NCBI GenBank assembly: GCA_963717125.1
Contig: CAVQVG010000006.1
Coordinates: 62,001 to 126,000, forward strand
Origin: RYN-230 sp963717125
GTDB lineage: Bacteria > Actinomycetota > Actinomycetes > Streptosporangiales > Streptosporangiaceae
Direction: 5' to 3'
Length of the DNA stretch: 64,000 bases
Of the stretch, positions 27,336 to 35,210 are shown piece after piece; within the stretch, counting starts at the first letter, position 1, and each line of letters opens with the position of its first letter. Made by a program: the position numbers and the translations under genes. The notes below the pieces were generated by a model that was not told the origin of the DNA, did no database searches, and saw only the letters and a list, made by a program, of their open reading frames with translations.

Positions 27336-27395
27336 TCATACGCCGGCCGCGACGTGCAGGATGTCGGTCAGCCCGCGCTCCGCGGTCAGCCCGTC
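27336..27395 (-). pseudogene. Relic of quinone-oxidoreductase-like gene
   Basis: On the minus strand it encodes DGLTAERGLTDILHVAAG followed by Val and a stop. This is residues DALTAERGLTDILHVAAG of the intact gene at 35.2-36.2 kb joined directly to that protein's last residue and stop. The DNA at 27336-27351 matches 35211-35226 and 27352-27395 matches 35746-35789 (40 of 44), so 519 bp were lost between repeated CCGGCCGCG sequences. Confidence 0.75.
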
Positions 27396-28047
27396 ACGGC
27401 TCGACGGCCAGGTGGCTTTCCACGATGGCCACCCCCGGGGCAGCGGCGGCCGCCGCCCGGGCCGCACTGGCTTCGTGCAGCGAGTGGACATGCCCGTACA
27501 GCTTGGCGGTGTGGTCGGTGACCTCGACCCGGATGTGCCGGGCATCCACCTCGGCCTCGCGCTTGAAGGTGTCCTCGATTATGGCCTGCACGCTGTCCGG
27601 GCTGACCGGCGAGGTGACGGTGATGCTGTTCAGCACACCGGTGACGCCGCGCACATGGCGGACCATCCGCTCCACCTCCCGGCGCTGGTACTCGTGCTCG
27701 ACCTCACCGTCCAGGGTTACCCAGCCGTTTTGCACCCGGGCGTGCACTTTGCCCTCCGGGATCTGGACGTTCCATTCCAGGATGTGCGCGATGGCCCGGG
27801 CGATGTCGGAGTCGTCCCGTGGTGTCCCGGCCAGGGCGACTTTCAGCTCGTTGGCTACGACCCGGACCCCGTAGACCCGTTCCGCGGCCTGGGCCGCGGC
27901 CAGTTTCTCGGCGTAGTTCGGCACTTTCCCGGTCAGCGTCACCGCCCCGTCAGCCACCGCCACCCCGATCGCGTCCGGGTCGGTGATCTGCGGATCCCAG
28001 CGCAGCTCCTCGATGACGTCGTCGCGGATCTCGGCGTCGTTCTTCAT
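27394..28047 (-). CDS. Protein with three BON domains
   Basis: 217 residues, ATG at 28047. Three BON repeats: residues about 5-70 (VADGAVTLTGKVPNYAEKLA), 75-145 (VQNGWVTLDGEVEHEYQRRE) and 150-217 (VTDHTAKLYGHVHSLHEASA). BON domains bind phospholipid or hydrophobic surfaces; cytoplasmic multi-BON proteins of this kind are linked to stress in actinobacteria. No signal peptide. Its stop lies directly against the qor relic, and its 5' side is followed by a dnaK relic. Related fragments occur at 29034-29140 and 36170-36226. Confidence 0.85.
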   Translation of the reverse strand: MKNDAEIRDDVIEELRWDPQITDPDAIGVAVADGAVTLTGKVPNYAEKLAAAQAAERVYGVRVVANELKVALAGTPRDDSDIARAIAHILEWNVQIPEGKVHARVQNGWVTLDGEVEHEYQRREVERMVRHVRGVTGVLNSITVTSPVSPDSVQAIIEDTFKREAEVDARHIRVEVTDHTAKLYGHVHSLHEASAARAAAAAAPGVAIVESHLAVEP

Positions 28048-28154
28048 CAGCTCACCCCGTTCTTCATCAGGTCAGCTCGTCCTGAACCTGTGCTTCGCGC
28101 CGTTCTCCCAGGTTCCCGGCCGCCCGGACACGGTTACATCACCCGTTCGGCTAG

Positions 28155-28371
28155 CGACCGAGGCGGGCAAGCCAACGGTGATACCCAATGCTGAGGGATC
28201 GCGGACGACTCCCTCGGTGGTGGCGTTCACGCCGCAGGGTGATCGCCTGGTGGGCCAGCTCGCCCGGCGGCAGGCGATCCTGAACCCGAAGGGCACCATC
28301 TACTCGGCGAAGCGGTTCATCGGGCCACCGAGGCCGTCAGCACGGTCCCGGCGTACTTCAACGACGCGCAG
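28155..28371 (+). pseudogene. Internally deleted dnaK fragment
   Basis: 28155-28324 is identical to dnaK at 36351-36520 except for one base, and 28326-28371 matches 36697-36742 with one mismatch. A 175-bp deletion joins them, which shifts the frame. No start codon region or remainder of dnaK is present. The near-identity means either a recent copy or gene conversion with the functional gene. Confidence 0.9.
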
Positions 28372-28407
28372 CTCTAAGGGTCCGGGCTCTCGTCGTCTTT
28401 ATGGTCT

Positions 28408-28641
28408 CTACGCTCGCAGTCTTCGCTCAAGCAGACAGATGCGGCAGCAGCAGGGGCAGTTCGCGGGAGACTGGCAGCTCGCCTGAGAATGCTCACATCC
28501 CGCCTGCACTCGTGCCATGTACTCCGTCGTCGCCAGTTCGAGTTCTTTGTCCAGCGTTTCCCGTTCCCCCCACATCATGGGCCGACCATACCGCCGCATG
28601 CGGGCGTGTGCTACCGCGTGCGGGAGTGATGAGTGCCACAC
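28408..28641 (-). CDS. Small cysteine-rich hypothetical protein
   Basis: 77 residues from 28641, or 55-56 from ATG codons at 28578/28575 (MMWGERETLDKELE). The C-terminal half carries seven cysteines, five of them in SPANCPCCCRICLLERRLRA, suggesting a small metal-binding protein. It is divergent from the GntR gene with 23 bp between the longer start and GTG. I do not recognise a family. Confidence 0.4.
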   Translation of the reverse strand: MWHSSLPHAVAHARMRRYGRPMMWGERETLDKELELATTEYMARVQAGCEHSQASCQSPANCPCCCRICLLERRLRA

Positions 28642-28664
28642 GGCAGCAACGTAACGTTTGACGG

Positions 28665-28886
28665 GTGATCATCCACGAAGGTCCCGTCGCCCCGTGGCGT
28701 CAGATCCTTGAAGTGATCCGTGGACGCATATCAGATGGGACGTACCCCGTTGGCAGCCGCCTGCCGAGCATCGTTGACCTAGCTCACGAGTTCGGCGTGG
28801 CGCTGACAACCGTGCGCAAAGCACTGGACGTACTCAAAGCCGAAGGCGCTATCCTCACGAGCCCTATGGGGACCTTCATCGCCTAG
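28665..28886 (+). CDS. GntR-type small DNA-binding protein
   Basis: 73 residues, GTG at 28665. It is only a winged helix domain: WRQILEVIRGRISDGTYPVG, SRLPSIVDLAHEFGVALTTV, RKALDVLKAEGAI and wing SPMGTFIA. It lacks any effector domain, as in the short YtrA-like or orphan GntR proteins of actinomycetes. It probably dimerises and controls a divergent promoter shared with the Cys-rich gene. Confidence 0.75.
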   Translation: MIIHEGPVAPWRQILEVIRGRISDGTYPVGSRLPSIVDLAHEFGVALTTVRKALDVLKAEGAILTSPMGTFIA

Positions 28887-29033
28887 GCCGAGTGGCCAGC
28901 ACGACCTCGAACGCACTAGCGCTAGGGGAGTGCCGCTGCTCCCGCAGGCCGCCACGCCGGCGCCTAGAGCACAGGCCAGACCGGCGGTAGGCGTGCCGCT
29001 GGCGCCTGCCTCAGGCGCGCGTTGGCGGGCTTA

Positions 29034-29140
29034 TGGAGAAATCACAAGATGGTTCTCCACCTTCGCTATGCCAGGTGCCTTGGCCGCCGCCACGGTCGCG
29101 GCGTTTGCCTCGTTAACCGAGTGTGCATACCAGGCGCGCT
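29034..29140 (-). pseudogene. BON-domain C-terminal relic
   Basis: The minus strand reads WYAHSVNEANAATVAAAK followed by APGIAKVENHLVISP and a stop, clearly related to LYGHVHSLHEASAARAAA and APGVAIVESHLAVEP at the end of the intact BON protein. The upstream part of the gene is gone. The rest of the 388-bp space between the GntR and nth genes shows no other recognisable content. Confidence 0.6.
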
Positions 29141-29274
29141 GCACCGCCGGGATCACCCGTTCGTGTAGCACGATCGCGGCTGCACTGGTCGGCCACCTCT
29201 CCTGGTCCCTCCCGAGCACCACGGACCGCGCCATGCGGACGGGGTGGTCAGCGAGCGCACACTAGGCTCAGGTG

Positions 29275-29982
29275 ATGGGCCAGGCTGCCCCGACGCAGAC
29301 TGCGCTGGTTCGTCGAGCGCGCCGGATCAACCGCGAGTTGGCCCGCCTGTACCCGGATGCGCACATCGAACTGAACTTCACGTCCCCGCTCGAACTGCTG
29401 GTCGCGGCGATTCTGTCCGCCCAGACCACAGACCGGCAGGTCAACGAAGTGACGCGGGTACTTTTCGCCCGGTACCGCAGCGCGGCCGACTACACCGCTG
29501 CAGACCGGGCGGAGCTTGAGAGGGTGATCCGGCCGGTGGGTTTCTTCCGGGCCAAGGCGAACACCCTCATCAGGCTTGGCCAGGCCTTGTGTGACCGATT
29601 CGGCGGGGAGGTTCCGGACACGCTGGACGAGCTGGTGACGCTGCCAGGTGTTGGCCGCAAGACCGCCAATATGGTGCTCGGCGATGCCTTCGGCAAACCC
29701 AGCCTTACCGTGGAAACCCACTTTGCCCGGCTGGTGCGGCGGCTCGGCTGGACGGCGCACACCGACCCGGACAAGATTGAGCGAGACGTCGGCGCGCTGC
29801 TGCCGCGTCAGGAGTGGACCGCGGCCTCACACCGGCTGATCTGGCACGGTCGCCGGGTCTGTCATGCTCGCGTTCCCGCTTGCGGCGCGTGCGCGATCGG
29901 GCGGCTGTGCCCGTCGTTCGGCGTCGGCCCCACTGACCCAGAGACCGCACAAAAGCTCGTCAAGCCTGGCCCATTTTCGTGA
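29275..29982 (+). CDS. nth: Endonuclease III-family DNA glycosylase
   Basis: 235 residues; ATG at 29275 preferred over the adjacent GTG at 29272. Helix-hairpin-helix with catalytic Lys in LPGVGRKTANMVLG, and the 4Fe-4S loop CHARVPACGACAIGRLC with the expected spacing C-x6-C-x2-C-x5-C. In the family this enzyme excises oxidised pyrimidines and cleaves at abasic sites. Unusually, the catalytic Asp of the VDTH motif is Glu here (TVETHFARLVRR). This may alter activity or mark a specialised paralogue. Single gene. Confidence 0.9.
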   Translation: MGQAAPTQTALVRRARRINRELARLYPDAHIELNFTSPLELLVAAILSAQTTDRQVNEVTRVLFARYRSAADYTAADRAELERVIRPVGFFRAKANTLIRLGQALCDRFGGEVPDTLDELVTLPGVGRKTANMVLGDAFGKPSLTVETHFARLVRRLGWTAHTDPDKIERDVGALLPRQEWTAASHRLIWHGRRVCHARVPACGACAIGRLCPSFGVGPTDPETAQKLVKPGPFS

Positions 29983-30038
29983 CTGGACTCAGCGATTGAC
30001 AAGCCGGGCAGGGAACAGCCACAGTCCTGGGCCCGTAA

Positions 30039-31511
30039 CTACCGGGCACGGGCGTTGACCTCGGAGAGCGGCGCGGCGACCTCCTCCAGTGACTTGCCTT
30101 CCGCGTCGATGCCGAATGCGATCTCGACCAGCCCGCCGATGATCATTATGCCGCCGCCGACCAGGTAGCCGATGGTGAGGCCGGTCCGGTTCTGGCCGTT
30201 GCCGATCAGCCAGCCGTAGAACGCGGGCCCGATCGCGCCGAAGATCTGGGCGAGGGCGAAGAACACCGCCAGGGCCTCGGCCCGGATCTCGATCGGGAAG
30301 ATCTCACTCACGGTCAGGTAGCCGGCGCTGGCCCCCGCCGAGGCGAAGAAGAACACCACGATCCAGACGAACGTCTGGCCTGCCGCGTGCAGCACGCCCG
30401 CGTCGAACAGCCAGGCGCTGACGGCCAGCATCGCCCCGGAGATCAGGTACGTGCCTGAGATCATCTTCTTCCGGCCCAGGCTGTCGAACAGGTGCCCGAG
30501 CAGCAACGGGCCGGCCAAGTTGCCGACCGCGAACGCCAGGCCGTACAGCGGAACGGCGTTGTTGCTGACGTGGTAGAACTTCGTCAGCACCAGGGCATAG
30601 GTGAAGAAGATGGCGTTGTACAGGAACGACTGACTGATCATCAGCGTCGCGCCCAGGATGGCCCGCTGCGGGTACCGGCGGAAGGCGACCCGCAGCAGCG
30701 TCAGGTACCCGTACCGCTTCTGCGGCCGGATGACGATGGCAGCGCTGTCCGGGACCGGGAGCAGCTGCTGGCCGTCCTGGGCCGCGACCTCCTCGATGCG
30801 CCGCATCTCCTCTTCGGCTTCCCGCACCCGGCCGTGCGTGATCAGCCAGCGCGGGCTTTCCGGGAGGTTGCGCCGGACGTACAGGATGACGATGGCCAGG
30901 GCCGGGCCGACCAGGAACGCGATCCGCCAGCCGATACTCGTCCGCAGCGAGTTCAGCAGCAGGAACGTGACGAACGTGCCGATGATCGCCCCGAGCCAGT
31001 ACGTGCCGTTGATCCACACGTCGGTGCGGCCCCGGTAGCGGGCCGGCATCATCTCGTCGATGGCCGAGTTGATCGCCGAGTACTCACCACCGATGCCCAG
31101 GCCGGCGATGATCCGGGTCGCGTAGAGGTAGACGATCCACCCTGTCCCCTTCGGGGTGAGCGCGGTCAGGCCGGTGCCGGCCAGGTACACGGCCAGCGTC
31201 CACATGAACAGCTTGCGGCGCCCGAGCTTGTCGGACATCTGGCCGAACACCAGAGCACCGATCACCTCACCGACCAGGTACAGGGTGCCGATCGACGCGG
31301 CCTGCGTGGTAGACAGGCCCAGGGTGGTGGGCTGGGTCAGCTTGCTGGCGACCGAGCTGGCGATCGTGATGGACAGGCCATCCAGGACCCAGGCGGTGCC
31401 CAGACCCAGCACCAGGCGGGTGTGGAATGGCGACCAGCGCAGCCGGTCCAGGCGGGCTGGGATCGTGCTGCGGATGGGCTGCTGCCGTTGTGCTGTCGTG
31501 AGGGAGGTCAT
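30039..31511 (-). CDS. MFS transporter (metabolite:proton symporter type)
   Basis: 490 residues from ATG at 31511, which overlaps the UspA stop (ATGA); the longer frame to 31556 runs into uspA. Twelve hydrophobic segments; motif A is FGQMSDKLGRRKLF between TM2 and TM3, with the related half-repeat GHLFDSLGRKKMISG after TM8. A long central loop carries KRYGYLTLLRVAFRRYP. It resembles sugar or organic-acid symporters. Co-translated with the universal stress protein, suggesting stress-linked uptake. Substrate unknown. Confidence 0.85.
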   Translation of the reverse strand: MTSLTTAQRQQPIRSTIPARLDRLRWSPFHTRLVLGLGTAWVLDGLSITIASSVASKLTQPTTLGLSTTQAASIGTLYLVGEVIGALVFGQMSDKLGRRKLFMWTLAVYLAGTGLTALTPKGTGWIVYLYATRIIAGLGIGGEYSAINSAIDEMMPARYRGRTDVWINGTYWLGAIIGTFVTFLLLNSLRTSIGWRIAFLVGPALAIVILYVRRNLPESPRWLITHGRVREAEEEMRRIEEVAAQDGQQLLPVPDSAAIVIRPQKRYGYLTLLRVAFRRYPQRAILGATLMISQSFLYNAIFFTYALVLTKFYHVSNNAVPLYGLAFAVGNLAGPLLLGHLFDSLGRKKMISGTYLISGAMLAVSAWLFDAGVLHAAGQTFVWIVVFFFASAGASAGYLTVSEIFPIEIRAEALAVFFALAQIFGAIGPAFYGWLIGNGQNRTGLTIGYLVGGGIMIIGGLVEIAFGIDAEGKSLEEVAAPLSEVNARAR

Positions 31512-31948
31512 GATGGATGCCCTCCGTCTTCCTTGGGGACGACCATGACGGGGCATTCAGCCTTGGTGAGAACGTGATGGCTGACCGTCCCGGGCACCAC
31601 CGATCTGGCCGGGGTGGCGGCCAGTACGACGAGCTGGGCATGCGTCTCACGGGCGGTTTCGACGATGATGCGGCCCGCCAGCCCGGCGGAAACCCGCATG
31701 TCAACGGGCCCGGCCTGATCGCCAAGCTCATCCTTGACCGTGTCCCGCAAGGTCAACTCGGTCGCCGCCCGGTTTTCCGTGTCCGTGTGCATGGCGGCCA
31801 CCGGATATCCACCGGAGGGCGCGGGCAGTGGCGGTTCGTAGGCGGCCACCGCGACCAGCGGCACGTTCCGCCACCGGGCCTCCTGCGCGGCCTGCCGCAA
31901 GGCCGCCCTGGAGGCCGCCGAGCCATCAACCCCAACCACAACAGTCAC
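31508..31948 (-). CDS. Universal stress protein (UspA) family
   Basis: 146 residues, GTG at 31948. Begins VVVGVDGSAASRAALRQAAQ, the UspA first strand and helix. The ATP-binding signature G-x2-G-x9-G-S is degenerate: the end reads LAATPARSVVPGTVSHHVL instead, so nucleotide binding is doubtful. Its last codons overlap the MFS start by 4 nt, forming a two-gene operon. Likely a regulatory or adaptor protein. Confidence 0.85.
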   Translation of the reverse strand: MTVVVGVDGSAASRAALRQAAQEARWRNVPLVAVAAYEPPLPAPSGGYPVAAMHTDTENRAATELTLRDTVKDELGDQAGPVDMRVSAGLAGRIIVETARETHAQLVVLAATPARSVVPGTVSHHVLTKAECPVMVVPKEDGGHPS

Positions 31949-32056
31949 CGCTTTTCGCCTCCCGCGACCTTTGGCTTTGCCCCAGGTTTGCTCTCTGGCC
32001 CACCGCGATGGATCCTCAATCCCGCTACAGCTGAGGAGGGATGCCGGCGCCAGGGA

Positions 32057-32836
32057 TCAGGCTTTGGGCAGGTGCACGTACAGCCAGCTCGCAGCCGGCA
32101 AACGGGACGAAACCGCCGCATGGCTCGTCCGGGGGTCAGTCTGCCGTCCTGGCCTTGCTTGCGGCCAGGCGGCCAGCTGGGCCCGGGAGACGACGTCGAG
32201 CTTGCAGAAGGTGCGGCGCAGGTGGAACGCGACCGTGTGGCTGCTGAGGAACATGTGGCTGGCGATCTGGCGGTTGGTCAGCCCGTCGGCGACCAGGTGC
32301 GCGATGTGCTGCTCGGTCTCGGTCAGGCTGCCCCAGCCGAAGGCGGGCCGGCCGGACCGGCGGCCGGGCTGCAGCCGGACGCCGGTGGCGCGCAACCGGG
32401 CCCGGATCCGGGCCATGCTGGAGGTGGCGCCGAGCTGCCGGTAGCGGTCATATGCGTCGTGCAGCCGGGCCACGGCCGCGGCCTGCTCGCCGCGCTGGGC
32501 CAGGGCCATCCCGGCGTCTTCGGCCGCCCAGGCCCGGCCCACCGGGGTCGAGTACCGCTGCCCGGCCGATTCCAGCGCCGCCGGATCTTGCTCGACCAGC
32601 CCCCGGGCGTGGGCGGCGGCGGCCGCCATGTCCCGGTCGTCCGGCCAGTGCGCGGTCAGCCGGGCCGTGGCCGCGGCCAGTTCCGCCGCCCGGGCCTGGT
32701 CACCCGCGGCCAGCGCGCCGCGGACCAGCAGGACGGCGGCCTCCGGGTCGGCCACGCCGCGGCCGAACACGGTCAGCTGCAGATGTTCTTCCAGGTGATG
32801 AACGTACGCGCTGAGTTCCAAGTCGATGCGGGTCAT
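32057..32836 (-). CDS. LuxR family regulator, probable truncated LAL-type
   Basis: 259 residues from ATG at 32836. The N-terminal 165 residues look like TPR-type helices (PEAAVLLVRGALAAGDQARA, VGRAWAAEDAGMALAQRGEQ), as found between the ATPase and the DNA-binding domain of large LuxR regulators. The C-terminal HTH is LTETEQHIAHLVADGLTNRQ and then SSHTVAFHLRRTFCKLDVV. No ATPase domain is present upstream; the DNA there is a MEDS relic. So it may be the remaining 3' part of a longer regulator, or a genuine short form. Confidence 0.7.
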   Translation of the reverse strand: MTRIDLELSAYVHHLEEHLQLTVFGRGVADPEAAVLLVRGALAAGDQARAAELAAATARLTAHWPDDRDMAAAAAHARGLVEQDPAALESAGQRYSTPVGRAWAAEDAGMALAQRGEQAAAVARLHDAYDRYRQLGATSSMARIRARLRATGVRLQPGRRSGRPAFGWGSLTETEQHIAHLVADGLTNRQIASHMFLSSHTVAFHLRRTFCKLDVVSRAQLAAWPQARPGRQTDPRTSHAAVSSRLPAASWLYVHLPKA

Positions 32837-32938
32837 GACATACCTCGTGTTCGCAGGCTTCCTGCCAGCTTCGAGGGCTGCCGCCCGCGGCACACCGTCC
32901 CACCCGGACGAACCCGCTGTCCCGCTGGGACAGGAGGC

Positions 32939-33018
32939 TCGCCGAACCGGTCCAGGTCATACAGGCACAAGATCACCTCCGGATAGTTCGGGATGACCTC
33001 GTTGAGCCTGGCCTCGCA
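32939..33018 (-). pseudogene. MEDS-domain relic
   Basis: One minus-strand frame reads ARLNEVIPNYPEVILCLYDL and then DRFGEP, matching LNEVIPNYAQVIVCLYDLDR of the intact MEDS gene at 17.4 kb. Nothing else of the domain survives. The fragment is read in another frame by the 3' end of the PP2C gene. Confidence 0.75.
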
Positions 33019-34613
33019 GCGCACCCGGACCGGGCGGGCGCCTGCCGGTAGGTGAGCACGAGGCTGTCGTCGTCGAAGCCGCCGGCCGGGATCAGGCCGG
33101 CCATCAGCCGGTCGGCCAGTTCGTCGGGGGTGTCGTCGAGGTGGCGCTGGAGCAGATCCGCGGCGGCCTGGATGCCGACGTCGAGCCGCTCGGCGCGGCG
33201 CTCGATGAGGCCGTCGGTGTAGAGCAGCAGCGCGGAGCCGGGCCGGAGCAGCGCGGTCGCCTCGGTGCGCACCGCGCCGGGCGTCACGGCCAGCGGGACC
33301 CTGGTGGCCCGGTCCAGGAGTTCCGGGCAGCTGCCGCCGGGATGAGCCAGGATGCCGGGTGGATGCCCGGCGCTGCTGTAGCGGATGGTGGCCGCGGCCA
33401 CATCGATGATCGCGCAGAACGCCGTGCTGCAGGCCGCCCCGCTGACCTGCTCCGCGAACCTGTCCAGGTCGGTCAGGACCTGGGCCGGTGCGGCATCGCG
33501 GAGCAGCAGCGCCCGGCAGGCGCTGCGCAGTTGGCCCATGGTCACCGCGGCGTCCAGGCCCCGGCCGACGCAGTCGCCGACCACCACGCCGATCCGGTCC
33601 GAGCCCAGGCTGATCACGTCGCACCAGTCGCCGCCCACCTCCAGCGGGCGCATCGCGGGCCGGTAGCGCACGCCGAACCCGGCGGGGAGCGCCGTCTGGC
33701 CGAGCACGGAGTGCTGCAGCGCCGCGGCCAGGTCGCGGGCCTGCTCATAGCGGATGGCGCGGGCCAGCGCGTTGCCCAGGTGGGCGGACAGCACGCCGAA
33801 CAGCACGCGATCGTCCGGCTTCAGCGGACCGCGGGCACCCCGGTCCAGCCAGATCGCGGCGTCGCCGCCGGCCGCCAGCCGGGCGGCGACGCTGGCCGGC
33901 TGCCCGCCGCCGCCCGCTTCCACCGCCAGGTGCGGGATCTGCCGGCACCGGGCCGCCTCCAGCCCGCCACGCGCGGCCGGGTCCAGCGTCGGCCAGCCGC
34001 CGGTCTCCGGGATGCCCACCACGGATCCCGGCCCGTGCGGCGGCCAGGTGGCCGCGAGGGCCCGGCGGGCCCCGAAGGCCTGGCGCAGTTCGGCCAGGCC
34101 GGCGGTGAGCACCTCGCCGATGTCGGCCGCCCCGGCCAGACCGGCCGCCAGCCGGGACACGGCCGCCTCCCGGTCCGCCGCGTTGTGCTCGTCGGTCACG
34201 TCGCGCAGGGTGCCGATCAGGGCCCGGCCGGACCGGCCCCAGCCGGGGATGGCGCGTACCGTGCTGGCCACCCACAGCTGCCGCCCGTCGCGGTGCCGGA
34301 TCGGCACGGTGTACCGGCCATGCTCGGCGGCCAGCGCCTCGGTGTGCACCCGGCCGTACAGGTGCGCGAGATCCGGCTCCGCGGCGGCGTTGACCGTCCA
34401 CGGGTACGGCTCGGCGTAAGGCAGGCCACCCGGGCCGTACCCGGTGACCGTACCGAACGCGTCGTTGACATCGGTGATCGTCCCGCGTTCGTCACAGACG
34501 AAGAGGCCTTCGGCCATGGACGCGACCAGGGCCTGGCGCAGCCGCGGCCCCAGCTGGGTGGTGGCCCGGTCATAGCCGCTGATCATCTCCCCAGCGGAGG
34601 CCCGGTAAGGCAT
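32973..34613 (-). CDS. PAS-GAF-PP2C (SpoIIE-type) serine phosphatase
   Basis: 546 residues from ATG at 34613; a later start (ATG of MISGYDRAT) is possible. PAS at about 30-145 (AEGLFVCDERGTITDVNDAF), GAF at about 150-290, and SpoIIE phosphatase at about 310-525 with metal-binding Asp residues in EVGGDWCDVI, VVVGDCVGRGLDAAV, LLYTDGLIER and FDDDSLVLTY. Such enzymes dephosphorylate anti-sigma-factor antagonists (STAS proteins). After LVLTYRQAP the reading frame continues for about 20 residues over the MEDS relic in a different frame, so the natural C-terminus was replaced. Downstream of whiB on the same strand. Confidence 0.85.
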   Translation of the reverse strand: MPYRASAGEMISGYDRATTQLGPRLRQALVASMAEGLFVCDERGTITDVNDAFGTVTGYGPGGLPYAEPYPWTVNAAAEPDLAHLYGRVHTEALAAEHGRYTVPIRHRDGRQLWVASTVRAIPGWGRSGRALIGTLRDVTDEHNAADREAAVSRLAAGLAGAADIGEVLTAGLAELRQAFGARRALAATWPPHGPGSVVGIPETGGWPTLDPAARGGLEAARCRQIPHLAVEAGGGGQPASVAARLAAGGDAAIWLDRGARGPLKPDDRVLFGVLSAHLGNALARAIRYEQARDLAAALQHSVLGQTALPAGFGVRYRPAMRPLEVGGDWCDVISLGSDRIGVVVGDCVGRGLDAAVTMGQLRSACRALLLRDAAPAQVLTDLDRFAEQVSGAACSTAFCAIIDVAAATIRYSSAGHPPGILAHPGGSCPELLDRATRVPLAVTPGAVRTEATALLRPGSALLLYTDGLIERRAERLDVGIQAAADLLQRHLDDTPDELADRLMAGLIPAGGFDDDSLVLTYRQAPARSGCAARPGSTRSSRTIRR

Positions 34614-34664
34614 CCGGGCCTCCGGGGGCGAGCGCGTCCGCTTCTCGGCTGGTTACCCGGCCGG

Positions 34665-35087
34665 TCATGTCCTGCTCAATTTTAAAGACTCGGTAATGTG
34701 CTCGTGATAAAGAACCTGCGTCATGGCGTTGCGATTTTCCCGGGGGAGCGGCGCCGTCACCGGCATGCCATTGCGCCATTCCCGGCGGAGCAGGTCACGT
34801 TCCGCTTCGACCAGGCCGCCCCAGATGCCGTACTGGCCCACGCCTGGCCAATGGCGCAGCGATAGTTCCAGGCACTCGGCGCGCACCGGGCAGACCGCGC
34901 AGACGGCGAGGGCCCGGACGGCTTCGGCGCGCGCCCGGGAGATTCCGGCGGAAACGGGAAACCAGTCGTCTGGGTCCAAGCCGGCATAGGCGCAACCGGC
35001 CAGCGGGCTGAACACCAGACCACGCAGCTGCGCACCGGTCAGCTCGGCGGGCTGCGCCCGCGCGGCGCGCGCGGGCGAGATAGTCAT
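34665..35087 (-). CDS. WhiB family Fe-S transcriptional regulator
   Basis: 140 residues from ATG at 35087, with AGGAGG 7 nt upstream. Four cysteines bind the 4Fe-4S cluster: CAYAG, then CAVCPVRAEC (C-x2-C-x5-C). The G[I/V]WGG turn is GIWGG, followed by a basic helix (EAERDLLRREWRNG). WhiB proteins are redox- or NO-sensitive partners of sigma factors. The C-terminal tail beyond about residue 105 is longer than the core and continues toward the phosphatase gene. A relic of a sister gene lies at 20.3 kb. Confidence 0.9.
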   Translation of the reverse strand: MTISPARAARAQPAELTGAQLRGLVFSPLAGCAYAGLDPDDWFPVSAGISRARAEAVRALAVCAVCPVRAECLELSLRHWPGVGQYGIWGGLVEAERDLLRREWRNGMPVTAPLPRENRNAMTQVLYHEHITESLKLSRT

Positions 35088-35210
35088 GACTGCGCCTCCT
35101 CTGCTCAGGCCCGGCATTAGTGCCGAGCCTGGCCGAAACGGCGACCTGGGGCTTCGTCAAGATGTGTAGTTCTGACGATCAGGCAGATTGGCCGGGGCCC
35201 GGAATTCCGG

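Noticed and set aside
34570..34779. 69-residue frame beginning near the whiB end with MTGRVTSRE
   Set aside because: It resembles the start MTGRVASQE of the PAS-ANTAR-STAS protein, but it overlaps both whiB and the PP2C gene in another frame; treated as trace of the duplicated junction, not a gene.
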